Positions 46,085 through 53,710 of a DNA stretch of 64,000 nucleotides are shown piece by piece. This DNA is from Rodentibacter caecimuris. GTDB lineage: Bacteria > Pseudomonadota > Gammaproteobacteria > Enterobacterales > Pasteurellaceae. Location: assembly GCF_001019715.1 (NCBI RefSeq), contig NZ_BBXJ01000001.1:1116001-1180000 (forward strand), read 5' to 3'. Below the pieces are notes generated by a model that ran no database searches, was not told where the DNA came from, and saw nothing but the letters and a program-made list of their open reading frames with translations. A program made the translations under genes and the position numbers. Within the stretch, counting starts at the first letter, position 1. Each line of letters begins with the position of its first letter.

Positions 46085-47209
46085 ATGTTCTACGACTGGC
46101 TTAAAATTAAACAAAATTTTGGCTACCAACTTCCCCTAATTGGTGATTTTGGTTTTGTTGGCGTACATATTGAAACAGGGGAACAGCAAGAGGGGATTAG
46201 AATCCCAACATTTAAACATGAAGGCAGTTTTTGCGATTCGGTCATGATAAAAATCAATGGTTCAACATTAACGATGAGTGGCAATCCAAGCCGATGGGGA
46301 AGAATAGAAAATTTATTTGGTATTTCTTCAGTAGAAACCTGCGTTAATGTATTTAACGACATTTTGAATAAATTGGGACTGCCTTGTTTTACAAAATGTA
46401 CAAGAACTTGGATTGGTCAATCAGATGAAAATTCTAAACCGGTTAAATATTCAGATGGGGCAATTATTAAAGAATTGCATATTACTGAAAATAGAGCTGT
46501 CGGGGCTGGCAATGTCGAACATTATTTAAGTGGTCTTGCAACCTTAAACTATCGAAATTCACAAGCAAGGTTACACACTAACGGTCAAACGGTTGATTGG
46601 TTAAGTAAACAAGGAAATGCAAGTTTAATTTATCCATCAGTTTACAACAAAGCTTATGAATTAGAACTCCATTCATTAAATAAAATTAAAAGTAAATTCG
46701 GTGAGAGTTCAAAGGAATATATAAATTTAATAAAGGTTATTGAATATTGTAAAAATCAAGGTGTAGCAAGGTTTGAACAAAAATTAAAATCAAGATATTT
46801 ACAAAGAGAAAACTTACATTTTTATGGTTTAAGTGATTACACAAGATTAAATGAATTGAACAAAGAATTTTTAAATATTGATAAAAGATTAAAGGTTACA
46901 GCAATGGATTTTGAAACTATATCAGAAACTCTTATGAATAGCGGAGTAGTCGATACAGTAAAAGCGGCAAATACTACAGCTATGTATGCCCTTCAATGGT
47001 CTCATGGTCAAGTTTTTGATTTGTCTAAAAGACAAGTGAAAGTACACCGTGCAAGACTACGTAAAATTGGCATTGATATAGCGAACAAATGCGATATTTC
47101 TAAATTCTCACCGGTTAAAGTGGTATCAACCAGAGAAATTGAAGTTAAACCTTTGACTATTCCTAATTGGTATCAAAGATCTAATCATCACTTAAAACTA
47201 GCAGCCTAA
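46085..47209 (+). CDS. Inovirus replication initiation protein (pII-like), unit A
   Basis: A 374-residue protein resembling phage replication proteins of the gene II / Phage_CRI group: the ARFEQKLKSRYLQRENLHFYG segment around the middle and a C-terminal basic helix. It should nick the plus-strand origin to start rolling-circle replication. It shares little with the 423-residue Rep of units B and C. Confidence 0.78.
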   Translation: MFYDWLKIKQNFGYQLPLIGDFGFVGVHIETGEQQEGIRIPTFKHEGSFCDSVMIKINGSTLTMSGNPSRWGRIENLFGISSVETCVNVFNDILNKLGLPCFTKCTRTWIGQSDENSKPVKYSDGAIIKELHITENRAVGAGNVEHYLSGLATLNYRNSQARLHTNGQTVDWLSKQGNASLIYPSVYNKAYELELHSLNKIKSKFGESSKEYINLIKVIEYCKNQGVARFEQKLKSRYLQRENLHFYGLSDYTRLNELNKEFLNIDKRLKVTAMDFETISETLMNSGVVDTVKAANTTAMYALQWSHGQVFDLSKRQVKVHRARLRKIGIDIANKCDISKFSPVKVVSTREIEVKPLTIPNWYQRSNHHLKLAA

Positions 47210-47219
47210 GGAGGCAAAA

Positions 47220-47543
47220 ATGGAACATGGCATTATCATTAGAGGTACTTTACTTGGTTATAAATCCAGTGAATACACAAATAGAGAAACAGGTGAAGTC
47301 CGTTATCGTCATGTAATGGGTATTGGTGTATCTACGATTAATGAGTTTGGCTCAAAAAATGAAGAAGTCCAAAAGATATCTATTTCTCAAAATGATTTCA
47401 ATAATGGATTAATCACCAAAATCGATGAATTGAAGTTAAAAGATGTAGAAATTCACGTTAATTTATCTGCTTGGGAAGTGGGAGGAAGATATGGTTATTC
47501 TATCTCGTATGCTTCTCAATATGGAATACAACCGGTTAAATAA
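47220..47543 (+). CDS. Phage single-stranded DNA-binding protein (pV-like), unit A
   Basis: A 107-residue beta-rich protein right after rep, with an AAGGAGG site before ATG. Size and place fit the pV-type protein that coats new phage single strands (IIIRGTLLGYKSSEYTNRET; GEVRYRHVMGIGVSTINEFG). Confidence 0.68.
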   Translation: MEHGIIIRGTLLGYKSSEYTNRETGEVRYRHVMGIGVSTINEFGSKNEEVQKISISQNDFNNGLITKIDELKLKDVEIHVNLSAWEVGGRYGYSISYASQYGIQPVK

Positions 47544-47557
47544 GTGAGGCTGTAACA

Positions 47558-47641
47558 ATGCAAGAATTCTTAGTAATGAGTTTAGCCTCAACAGTAGGGT
47601 TTCTTAGTGGTTCGGCAATTCTATATTTTATTTTTGGATAA
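47558..47641 (+). CDS. Tiny hydrophobic protein (minor coat-like), unit A
   Basis: A 27-residue protein starting MQEFLVMSLAS and ending YFIFG, one membrane helix. It has a positional counterpart of 29 residues in units B and C. Size and order match pVII/pIX-type minor coat proteins at the virion tip. Confidence 0.6.
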   Translation: MQEFLVMSLASTVGFLSGSAILYFIFG

Positions 47642-47646
47642 AAATT

Positions 47647-47913
47647 ATGGCAAACGATGAAATTATTGTAATGACGGCGATTTGTGATGCAGATTCATCT
47701 GTTTGCCAAGATGTATTTTTGAAAATTCCACAGATAGAAATCACAAAATTTCAATCTTCGGAGTTATCAAAAATAGGTGAGTGGAGTTCATATTCAACTC
47801 AATATGAACCTGCTCAAATTTGGGGATTTGCTTTTAGTGCCATAGTGTTTTTTTATTTTACCGGTTTAGGTATAGGCTCTGTTCTTGGTGCGATAAAGCA
47901 ATTTTCTCATTAA
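47647..47913 (+). CDS. Small membrane protein upstream of the coat gene, unit A
   Basis: An 88-residue protein with a polar front containing two cysteines (AICDADSSVCQDVFLKIPQ) and a C-terminal membrane helix (IWGFAFSAIVFFYFTGLGIG). Related in layout to the 86-residue protein of units B and C (CSDVVLKVPQ). Probably a minor virion or assembly protein. Confidence 0.6.
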   Translation: MANDEIIVMTAICDADSSVCQDVFLKIPQIEITKFQSSELSKIGEWSSYSTQYEPAQIWGFAFSAIVFFYFTGLGIGSVLGAIKQFSH

Positions 47914-47932
47914 AAAAATTATGAGGTCTATG

Positions 47933-48139
47933 ATGAAATTATTAAAAAAAATTGCCATTTCAACAGGGGTTTTATTTATCGGTTCAAGTGCATTTGCAGC
48001 TGGGCCTGATTTTTCCCAGTTAGCTAATGTTGATTTTGGAACGGCGATAGCAGCAGTCATTGCGATTGCTGCAGCTATCGCCGGTATTCGTATCGCAGTT
48101 GCCGGCTCTCGTGCAGTTTTACGAATGATTAGTGGTTAG
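47933..48139 (+). CDS. Major coat protein (pVIII-like), unit A
   Basis: A 68-residue precursor starting at ATG 47933 (GAGG six bases upstream), with a signal peptide cut after SSAFA. The mature part is about 46 residues: acidic front (AGPDFSQLANVDFG), one membrane helix rich in Ala/Ile, and a basic end (GSRAVLRMISG). This is the filamentous phage coat plan. A terminator follows, as in Ff phages. Confidence 0.87.
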   Translation: MKLLKKIAISTGVLFIGSSAFAAGPDFSQLANVDFGTAIAAVIAIAAAIAGIRIAVAGSRAVLRMISG

Positions 48140-48152
48140 TCCTTTATAGAAG

Positions 48153-48175
48153 AAGGGGCGAAAGCCCCTTTTTTT
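48153..48175 (+). terminator. Terminator after the major coat gene, unit A
   Basis: AAGGGGC, GAAA loop, GCCCCTT, then a T run. It ends the abundant coat transcript. Confidence 0.88.
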
Positions 48176-48191
48176 GATCTTGAGAGGAAAT

Positions 48192-48263
48192 ATGTGGGAT
48201 TTAGTCTTTTTTATTTTTGGTATTGCTTGTGGTTGGGCAGTGGTAATGGGGTTAAATAATTAA
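48192..48263 (+). CDS. Tiny hydrophobic protein after the coat terminator, unit A
   Basis: A 23-residue peptide (MWDLVFFIFG, then GWAVVMGLNN), one membrane helix. Its counterpart in units B and C has 24 residues with the same pattern (VFFVWGLLCAWAV). In B it overlaps the pIII start; here pIII is missing. Confidence 0.58.
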   Translation: MWDLVFFIFGIACGWAVVMGLNN

Positions 48264-48264
48264 A

Positions 48265-49029
48265 GGTGAGACTATTAATAAAGTTAAAAAAGTGTTACCA
48301 ATGCTAGACATAAAACCGGCTCAAGTGGTTGTTACCGCAAGAATCTTAGAAGTTAAAAAAGGGGATAATCATCAATCAGGTCTAAGCATTATAGCCAACA
48401 TTTTAAAATCGAAACTATCACTTAATTTTTCAATCGGCAATACTTCGGATAACCTGATTTCATTAAAGACATCTGATGCGAACGCATTATTTAGTATTTT
48501 TGATACTGAATCACGTTTTAACGTCATATCGTCTCCGGTGATTCGAGTGCTTGATAGTGAAACCGGTTCATTTGTCGTAGGTTCAGATGTACCTGTTCTC
48601 GGTGCTGAAAGTTATCAAGATGGCGTAAGAACAAGAAGCGTTGATTACCGTTCTTCCGGTGTTATCTTCAACATAAAACCTACTATTACCGATAATGGTG
48701 TAAAAGTGAATGTACGTTCTGAATTATCTAATTTTGCTCGAACAGAAACAGGCGTAAACGATACACCGACATTATTAAAAAGGTTGGTTGATTCAACTGT
48801 CTATGTTAATGATGGTTCTTTGGTCATTCTCGGCGGATTGAGTGAACAAAAAACAGATAAAAGCGACCAATCTGTTTTTGGTTTACCGTCTTGGATTTTT
48901 GGTAAATCTAAGAAGTTTGAAAAATCTGATATTCTATTGCTTATGCATACAAGACTAGTTGATGACAACAAAAAAGAAGTAAATTTAGATCACTTAATGC
49001 AAAAATTTGACAAAGATAGCATTTTTTAG
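48265..49029 (+). pseudogene. Truncated secretin (pIV-like), unit A
   Basis: The frame holds the C-terminal two thirds of a pIV secretin: QVVVTARILEVKKGDNHQ, SRFNVISSPVIRVLDSETG, VGSDVPVLGAESYQDG, DYRSSGVIFNIKPTI, and SLVILGGLSEQKT. Compared with unit B it lacks the signal peptide and the first 130 or so residues. Homology begins about 10 bases after the 23-residue gene, so pIII, pVI, pI and the front of pIV have been deleted. A protein from GTG 48292 could not be exported. Confidence 0.78.
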
Positions 49030-49030
49030 G

Positions 49031-49078
49031 CTTGAAATCGGTACGCCCGCAGCGGTGCGAGGACGTATCGATTTCAAG
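49031..49078. repeat. Long hairpin with a motif shared with unit B
   Basis: CTTGAAATCG (49031-49040) pairs with CGATTTCAAG (49069-49078). The inner part TACGCCCGCAGC...GCGAGGACGT is nearly the same as the inner part of the hairpin at 58807-58855. A decayed second copy lies at about 49100-49140. Candidate packaging signal or terminator just past the secretin gene. Confidence 0.5.
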
Positions 49079-49234
49079 GCGAAGATAGATAACTTTTTTA
49101 AGTTTGAAATCGGTGCGTTTGTAGCGGTGCTAAGCAACGTTGCAAATGCAGCGATTGTAAGAATAATGTCACCTTGTCACAAATCTAATTATTTTTTCGC
49201 TTGCGAAAATTTGATAATAATGAGGACTTATAAA

Positions 49235-49465
49235 ATGATTGGATATCAACCCCAAACTATTGAATTATTAAATTTAGGTGTAAAGCTACTTCCTTCTTCA
49301 AAAGGTATCAAATGCTTTATCAATGAAGATAAAACGAAAATTTTTCTAGAAATCAAAACTGAATCGGACGTAAAAGTGATATCTGTTGATACAGATAACA
49401 AAGAGAGCAACGATCTACTAAGCCTTGAAAAAGTGTTAGTAGAAAAAGTTTTAGCCACCTTATAG
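49235..49465 (+). CDS. Hypothetical protein near the unit A right end
   Basis: From ATG 49235 (TGAGGA upstream) the product is a 76-residue soluble protein (LLPSSKGIKCFINEDKTKIF; KVISVDTDNKESNDLLSL). No family recognised. It has no counterpart in unit B, so it is an accessory gene. Confidence 0.5.
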   Translation: MIGYQPQTIELLNLGVKLLPSSKGIKCFINEDKTKIFLEIKTESDVKVISVDTDNKESNDLLSLEKVLVEKVLATL

Positions 49466-49470
49466 GGGGT

Positions 49471-49527
49471 GTCGGGGGAAAATGCTGTGCATTTTCTCCT
49501 GACGGTAGGCGCAACGGCTGTAGCGCC
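49471..49527. repeat. Two adjacent hairpins at the unit A right end
   Basis: A 14-bp imperfect stem (GTCGGGGGAAAATG, 49471-49484, with CATTTTCTCCTGAC, 49490-49503) is followed by GGCGC (49508-49512) / GCGCC (49523-49527). Highly structured for non-coding phage DNA; candidate origin or packaging element. Bases 49528-49750 show nothing else. Confidence 0.45.
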
Positions 49528-49832
49528 GGAAAACAGCGATATTTATTTGAAAAAATGAACATCTTGCGTGTACTATTCTTCAAAAAATCACTGTGCTTTA
49601 TTCGCTCCTGCAAAACCTTTAAAGCCACTTTCTTTACGCTGATTAGATAATACGAAACGTGCAGAGTATCTTTACATTTCCTTTAAGTTCTCATCTAACC
49701 ATTCAACAACAACCTAGATTTATACATAACAACGTGGGATTTTCTTAGATTTTGTCCTGTTTTAGTAGTATTCGTGACGTGTGCATAAGTCTGTGATTTC
49801 CTTAACCCGTAGTTTTTACTTACCCGATAACT

Positions 49833-49935
49833 AATTTCGCATAAGGTTTTTCGGATTATGTTACAATTCGCCGCGCGGTATAATGGCGCAAGCACCGCGC
49901 AAGAATTTACACATAATCCGCTGTTATGCGAAATT
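49833..49935. other. attP-type folded dif site, unit A/B junction
   Basis: Same plan as the unit A site: XerC-type arm 49833-49844, XerD-type arm 49856-49868, GC stem 49873-49879 with 49894-49900, then inverted arms 49904-49916 and 49924-49935. The sequence left of the first arm equals the left flank of unit A over 94 bases, while the right part equals the unit C site, so the unit boundary sits at the end of the XerC arm. Confidence 0.8.
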
Positions 49936-49951
49936 ATAAGTTATTGAATTT

Positions 49952-50236
49952 ATGTCAAATATTACCATTCAACATATCACCCCACGGCATTTTTATGAGG
50001 CTGTAAGACTCTTGAAACAAACAGATCATCACATCAGATTTAGTTATGATACGGTTGAGATCCGTTTTGTTTTTGACAGATTAGAAACAGCAGAGCAGAC
50101 ACAGGCGAGATTTGAGCAAATGGAGCATTTAGGGGAATTTTTAAAGGAACTGACAAATTCATCAGTTCCTGTTGATTTAGAGGAATTTATTAAACTATAC
50201 CGTTATCAACCAAAGAATAAGTTTTTTAGGCGTTAA
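49952..50236 (+). CDS. Conserved protein next to the attachment site, unit B
   Basis: A 94-residue protein of unknown family, identical to the unit C copy and about 90% identical to unit A. It starts 17 bases after the folded att site, and TATAAT at 49879-49884 in the att hairpin may serve as its -10 box. See unit A copy for the description. Confidence 0.65.
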   Translation: MSNITIQHITPRHFYEAVRLLKQTDHHIRFSYDTVEIRFVFDRLETAEQTQARFEQMEHLGEFLKELTNSSVPVDLEEFIKLYRYQPKNKFFRR

Positions 50237-50246
50237 TTTAATAAAT

Positions 50247-50486
50247 TTATTTACCCCAAGATAGAGTTTTATCAAATACATCAGTGCTATAAGTGCCACA
50301 TTTTAGAGTTACACCTTCAGCTTTTATAATACTGCCATTAGAGTAGGGCTTGCCATCATAGATACAAAATTTTGTGTTATCTGATTTTGTTTCTGGGAGT
50401 GATTTATAGACTTTTCTTTCGAAAGAGGGCTGTTGGCAAGCTGCTAAAAGAAAAGCTGTAATAGAAATTGTCAATAGTTTTTTCAT
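50247..50486 (-). CDS. Small lipoprotein, unit B (intact copy)
   Basis: From ATG 50486 (GGAGAGC upstream) the product is 79 residues with a lipoprotein signal (KKLLTISITAFLLAAC, Cys17) and a short mature domain with two more cysteines (KFCIYDGKPYSNG; LKCGTYSTDVFDKTLSWGK). Family unknown. It lies on the opposite strand in the accessory slot; an exclusion lipoprotein is possible. Confidence 0.68.
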   Translation of the reverse strand: MKKLLTISITAFLLAACQQPSFERKVYKSLPETKSDNTKFCIYDGKPYSNGSIIKAEGVTLKCGTYSTDVFDKTLSWGK

Positions 50487-50825
50487 TTTAGCTCTCCTTT
50501 TTGTCAAATTTTTTCAAATTCTTTTGAATTATCTTATCAATAGATAGAGTTTTATCAAATACATCAGTGCTATAAGTGCCACATTTTAGAGTTACACCTT
50601 CAGCTTTTATAATACTGCCATTAGAGTAGGGCTTGCCATCATAGATACAAAATTTTGTGTTATCTGATTTTGTTTCTGGGAGTGATTTATAGACTTTTCT
50701 TTCGAAAGAGGGCTGTTGGCAAGCTGCTAAAAGAAAAGCTGTAATAGAAATTGTCAATAGTTTTTTCATTTTAGCTCTCCTTTTTGTCAAATTTTTTCAA
50801 ATTCTTTTGAATTATCTTATCAATA
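50259..50825. repeat. 283-bp tandem duplication in unit B
   Basis: Bases 50259-50541 are repeated at 50542-50824 with no differences seen. Only one shared base is visible at the junction, so it arose without real homology. Unit C has a single copy at the corresponding place (59464-59703). Confidence 0.88.
50488..50769 (-). CDS. Chimeric lipoprotein made by the duplication, unit B
   Basis: Same signal and lipobox as the intact copy for the first 75 residues, but the end SWGK is replaced by SIDKIIQKNLKKFDKKES, the tail of the upstream gene. Total 93 residues. It arises at the duplication junction and may still be exported. Confidence 0.65.
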   Translation of the reverse strand: MKKLLTISITAFLLAACQQPSFERKVYKSLPETKSDNTKFCIYDGKPYSNGSIIKAEGVTLKCGTYSTDVFDKTLSIDKIIQKNLKKFDKKES

Positions 50826-50968
50826 TCAACATTTGTTGTATGTGGAGGCGTTACTTTATCTAATAAATCTCTGTTTTCTTTGGTTTGTCTTAGACCATGT
50901 TTTCTAAGTTGATAATTTTGTTCATATTCTTGGCTTTGGTTATGAAATTTACGATCTGATTTTGGCAT
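50771..50968 (-). CDS. Small charged protein upstream of the lipoprotein, unit B
   Basis: From ATG 50968, seven bases after a perfect AGGAG, the product is a 65-residue polar, basic protein (MPKSDRKFHNQSQEYEQNYQ ... KFDKKES). A longer frame to ATG 51073 (100 residues) has no ribosome site and covers the inverted repeats. It ends one base before the lipoprotein start, so both are co-expressed. Function unknown. Confidence 0.55.
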   Translation of the reverse strand: MPKSDRKFHNQSQEYEQNYQLRKHGLRQTKENRDLLDKVTPPHTTNVDIDKIIQKNLKKFDKKES

Positions 50969-51000
50969 GACGTGTCTCCTATCTCGTTTAGCTAAATCTA

Positions 51001-51083
51001 TGCAAAAATTTTGCATAATCAATTTGTCGAGTTGTCCGAGTACACTCTCTTTAATAGTGTACTCTTGTTCCATTTTGGAACAA
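51001..51083. repeat. Cluster of three inverted repeats, unit B
   Basis: TGCAAAA/TTTTGCA (51001-51015), GAGTACACT (51038-51046) with AGTGTACTC (51056-51064), and TTGTTCC (51065-51071) with GGAACAA (51077-51083). Three hairpins side by side suggest a replication origin or a regulatory RNA leader. Repeated in unit C. Confidence 0.55.
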
Positions 51084-51166
51084 ATTTGCTTGATAAATGT
51101 TCAATTCTGTTTTATTGCTCTCCTAAATTTTGAATAAACAATCACGCTTTTTGAATTATTATTCAT

Positions 51167-51358
51167 TTATGCGGTTTGTTTCTCTTTTTCTGTATGCTCA
51201 ATATAAGCAATAGCGTCTTTTGCAAATTGGTCTACTAAAACATTCATTACTTCTGTCCATTTGACTGGACGACCTATTTTCATTCCGACTTCCATTGCTA
51301 GACGTTCAACCTTAAGCTTCTTTTCTAGCTTGATATTGAAACTTGCTGTTGTTTTCAT
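51167..51358 (-). CDS. Ribbon-helix-helix-like repressor, unit B
   Basis: A 63-residue protein: a beta-strand start (KTTASFNIKLEKKLKVERLA) followed by two helices (GRPVKWTEVMNVLVDQFAKD), typical of ribbon-helix-helix repressors. It is divergent from rep, with six TACCTA-type boxes between. Probably the phage repressor/immunity protein. Identical in unit C and different from unit A. Confidence 0.7.
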   Translation of the reverse strand: MKTTASFNIKLEKKLKVERLAMEVGMKIGRPVKWTEVMNVLVDQFAKDAIAYIEHTEKEKQTA

Positions 51359-51364
51359 AATTTA

Positions 51365-51498
51365 TACCTATCATAAAACTGGTATTCAAACTTTGGGGAG
51401 TAATTATATAGTTTTTTACCTAAAATGCATTTTACCTATTTACACATTTAGGTAATTATTCTATTATCTGCATAAATACTTTTTTAGGTAAAAAGGTA
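51365..51498. promoter_or_regulatory. Operator array, unit B
   Basis: TACCTA boxes at 51365-51370, 51417-51422 and 51433-51438, and the inverted form TAGGTA (or AAGGTA) at 51449-51454, 51485-51490 and 51493-51498, fill the gap between repressor and rep. The last pair overlaps the rep ribosome site region, so binding could block both transcription and translation start. Confidence 0.65.
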
Positions 51499-51506
51499 AA
51501 TTCTAA

Positions 51507-52778
51507 ATGATAGACTTCCTTAAGCTCTCAATCCCATTCAAAAAAGAGTGTTTAATCATCTGCAAGGATGGTGAAACCTCCTTTTTGCGTGAGACATTGA
51601 TTGAGATTGCAAGAAGAGCAGGTATAAAACTACAAGCAGGTAATGTAACTTTTGAAATTGACGGTGATCTTGATGTTTCTGAACTTTCCCATCCTTATGA
51701 AACAATTCCTAGCCATTACGGTTCGTTAGCAATGAAGATTTTTAACGGTAGTGAAATATTGAAAACACCGCCGAGAATTGAATTAAAAGCCAGTCCAGCA
51801 AAACTTATACAGGGGCATAATGTATTTGGTTCAACTCAATTAAAAGTTTGTGCGTTTGCAATGTGGCATACGTTTATTAAAGGAATGCCTGAACTTGCTG
51901 ATATGGTTGATTTTGAAAATACCGAAGTTGATTGGATAGATGTTACTTATTCAGCCCACATCAATTCAGAAACTGTACAAAAGCAAGTCATCAATTTTCT
52001 CCAAAATGTTTCATTAGGGCAAACAAAAAAGACCCGACATAGTAAAGAATACGAGACAACAGCAGAATGGAATACAGGTTCAAAACACCGAGTATTAAAA
52101 GTCTATTTAAAAGGTTATGAACTGCAAAAACGCCTATCAGAAGCCCAATCAGAATTTAAAAAGTCACCAAGTAAAAAGCATTTAAAAAACGTTATTAGTG
52201 TCTTGAGCAATCCTAATTTAATTGAATTTTCTAAGAAATGCGTGCGTTTTGAAGCACGTTTAAAACAGCGTTATCTTGATGAAAACAAGTTACCAAGAAA
52301 TTTACTCAAATTAATAGCCTATCAACAGAAATACGAAGCAGAACAGGGTAAAGACCTGATAAAAGAATTATGGCAACAAGCCTTTAAAGACATTATTCAA
52401 GCAGTTGGAGAAAGTAAAATGAACGTATATAACCGAGACGGTATTCAAAAACTATTAAGAAAGCATTATTACAACGTAACGCCTAAAGGCAATATTAGTT
52501 ATGCCAAAGCAGATAGATTATTTGGGTTTTATAAAAATCTACTTAATGACGGTTATCACGAAACATTAAATTCAATGGCAAGAAATACATTTTGGCGACA
52601 CGAAAAAGATTTAATCGCAATCGGATTGACAAAAGCCCAATTACAAAATCTGAAAGTGAATGAACGTCATAACATCATGCCAATAATGAAATTAGTTGAA
52701 ATTGATTTTATACATCAACGACCAATTTGGTACAAAGAGCCAACTATCAATGACCCAATTTTTGCTTTAGTTGCTTAA
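51507..52778 (+). CDS. Inovirus replication initiation protein (pII-like), unit B
   Basis: A 423-residue protein of the phage gene II / CRI replication group: an N-terminal FLKLSIPFKKEC, WIDVTYSAHINSE in the catalytic half, CVRFEARLKQRYLDENKLPR, and a helical C-terminus. It should nick the double-stranded form at the plus origin and carry out rolling-circle replication. An internal ATG (KMNVYNRDG) could make a shorter X-type protein. Confidence 0.82.
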   Translation: MIDFLKLSIPFKKECLIICKDGETSFLRETLIEIARRAGIKLQAGNVTFEIDGDLDVSELSHPYETIPSHYGSLAMKIFNGSEILKTPPRIELKASPAKLIQGHNVFGSTQLKVCAFAMWHTFIKGMPELADMVDFENTEVDWIDVTYSAHINSETVQKQVINFLQNVSLGQTKKTRHSKEYETTAEWNTGSKHRVLKVYLKGYELQKRLSEAQSEFKKSPSKKHLKNVISVLSNPNLIEFSKKCVRFEARLKQRYLDENKLPRNLLKLIAYQQKYEAEQGKDLIKELWQQAFKDIIQAVGESKMNVYNRDGIQKLLRKHYYNVTPKGNISYAKADRLFGFYKNLLNDGYHETLNSMARNTFWRHEKDLIAIGLTKAQLQNLKVNERHNIMPIMKLVEIDFIHQRPIWYKEPTINDPIFALVA

Positions 52779-52802
52779 TTTTTAACAATAGGAGAAATCA
52801 AA

Positions 52803-53099
52803 ATGAGTAATCAAAATCTGGCTAATTATGTATTAAAAGTACAAATTTTTCCAACGTCAAAAGTAGAAGAACGTTCAGGAGTAAGTGAGAAAACCGGAAA
52901 AAATTGGTATATCCGAACTCAAGAGGCTTATATCCATTTAGGTGGTCAATTCCCAGTACAAGTAAAAGTACCATTAGCAAAAGACCAAGTGCCGTATGGT
53001 TCTGGGGATTATTATGTTCATCCACAATCATTTAAAACGAGTGCTTATTTTGATTTAAAAGTAGGTGATATTGTTCTTGTTCCAGCTGATGAGAAATAA
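52803..53099 (+). CDS. Single-stranded DNA-binding protein (pV-like), unit B
   Basis: A 98-residue OB-fold-like protein (YVLKVQIFPTSKVEERSGVS; GSGDYYVHPQSFKTSAYFDL; VGDIVLVPADEK) directly after rep, with TAGGAG upstream. It coats new single strands and switches replication to packaging. Confidence 0.8.
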   Translation: MSNQNLANYVLKVQIFPTSKVEERSGVSEKTGKNWYIRTQEAYIHLGGQFPVQVKVPLAKDQVPYGSGDYYVHPQSFKTSAYFDLKVGDIVLVPADEK

Positions 53100-53102
53100 G
53101 AT

Positions 53103-53342
53103 ATGGATTTATTATATTTGGTCTTTTCTGTTATTTTTCTATCTTTTTTTTATTGGTTTTTTGGGATTTGGTTAATAGGAAGTAGTTTTAAAGAACATAT
53201 ATATTTCTTTATTAGAGGCGTTAAAAGATTAAGGCGTGGAAAATTTGGTCAAAATGAAATGGTAGTGCATTTTATCTTAACTATTTTTTTCTTTATTTTT
53301 TCTATATTTATAGTTGTATTTATTAGAAGTTCGGGATTTTGA
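53103..53342 (+). CDS. Small membrane protein, unit B
   Basis: A 79-residue protein with two membrane segments (LVFSVIFLSFFYWFFGIWLI; MVVHFILTIFFFIFSIFIVV) and a basic loop. It has no counterpart in unit A. Possibly a minor assembly protein; function unknown. Confidence 0.55.
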   Translation: MDLLYLVFSVIFLSFFYWFFGIWLIGSSFKEHIYFFIRGVKRLRRGKFGQNEMVVHFILTIFFFIFSIFIVVFIRSSGF

Positions 53343-53345
53343 ATA

Positions 53346-53435
53346 ATGCGAGAATTTATTCAAATGATTGGTGCAAGTTTTATTGGCTGTAGCCTTGCCC
53401 TAACAATTTTTTATTTATTGGTATTTCATTTATGA
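53346..53435 (+). CDS. Tiny hydrophobic protein (minor coat-like), unit B
   Basis: A 29-residue peptide starting MREFIQMIGASFIG and ending LLVFHL, one membrane helix; counterpart of the 27-residue unit A peptide. Its end overlaps the next gene (ATGA). Size and order fit pVII/pIX. Confidence 0.6.
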   Translation: MREFIQMIGASFIGCSLALTIFYLLVFHL

Positions 53436-53692
53436 CCAATGAAATAGAGATTACAACCAAATTCTGTCATCCCTATATGAATTTCGGGGGAGAAGATGGC
53501 TGTAGTGATGTAGTTTTGAAAGTTCCACAATCCGAGGCGGTCAAACTTCAAATTGTGGAGCATTCAAAGGGCGAAACAGTAGGAATTGAGTATTATCCTG
53601 AATTCTTTGCTGTTTCATTTTCAATCACTTTGCTTTTTTGGCTTGTTGCTAAATTCGGTTGGATGATTATAGAAACAATCAAAAGAGCATAG
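53432..53692 (+). CDS. Small membrane protein upstream of the coat gene, unit B
   Basis: An 86-residue protein with a polar front (TTKFCHPYMNFGGEDGCSDV, two cysteines) and a C-terminal helix (FFAVSFSITLLFWLVAKFGW). Same plan as the unit A 88-residue protein. Confidence 0.6.
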   Translation: MTNEIEITTKFCHPYMNFGGEDGCSDVVLKVPQSEAVKLQIVEHSKGETVGIEYYPEFFAVSFSITLLFWLVAKFGWMIIETIKRA

Positions 53693-53710
53693 TTAAAGAA
53701 GGAAAACATT

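Noticed and set aside
51261..51455. 64-codon plus-strand frame across the unit B repressor and operators
   Set aside because: Antisense to the ribbon-helix-helix gene, has no ribosome site and runs through the operator boxes. The same applies to its unit C copy at 60195-60389.
51365..51498. CRISPR-like repeats
   Set aside because: The repeated TACCTA boxes are six bases long, in both orientations and unevenly spaced, so they are operators. No CRISPR array or cas gene was seen in the window.
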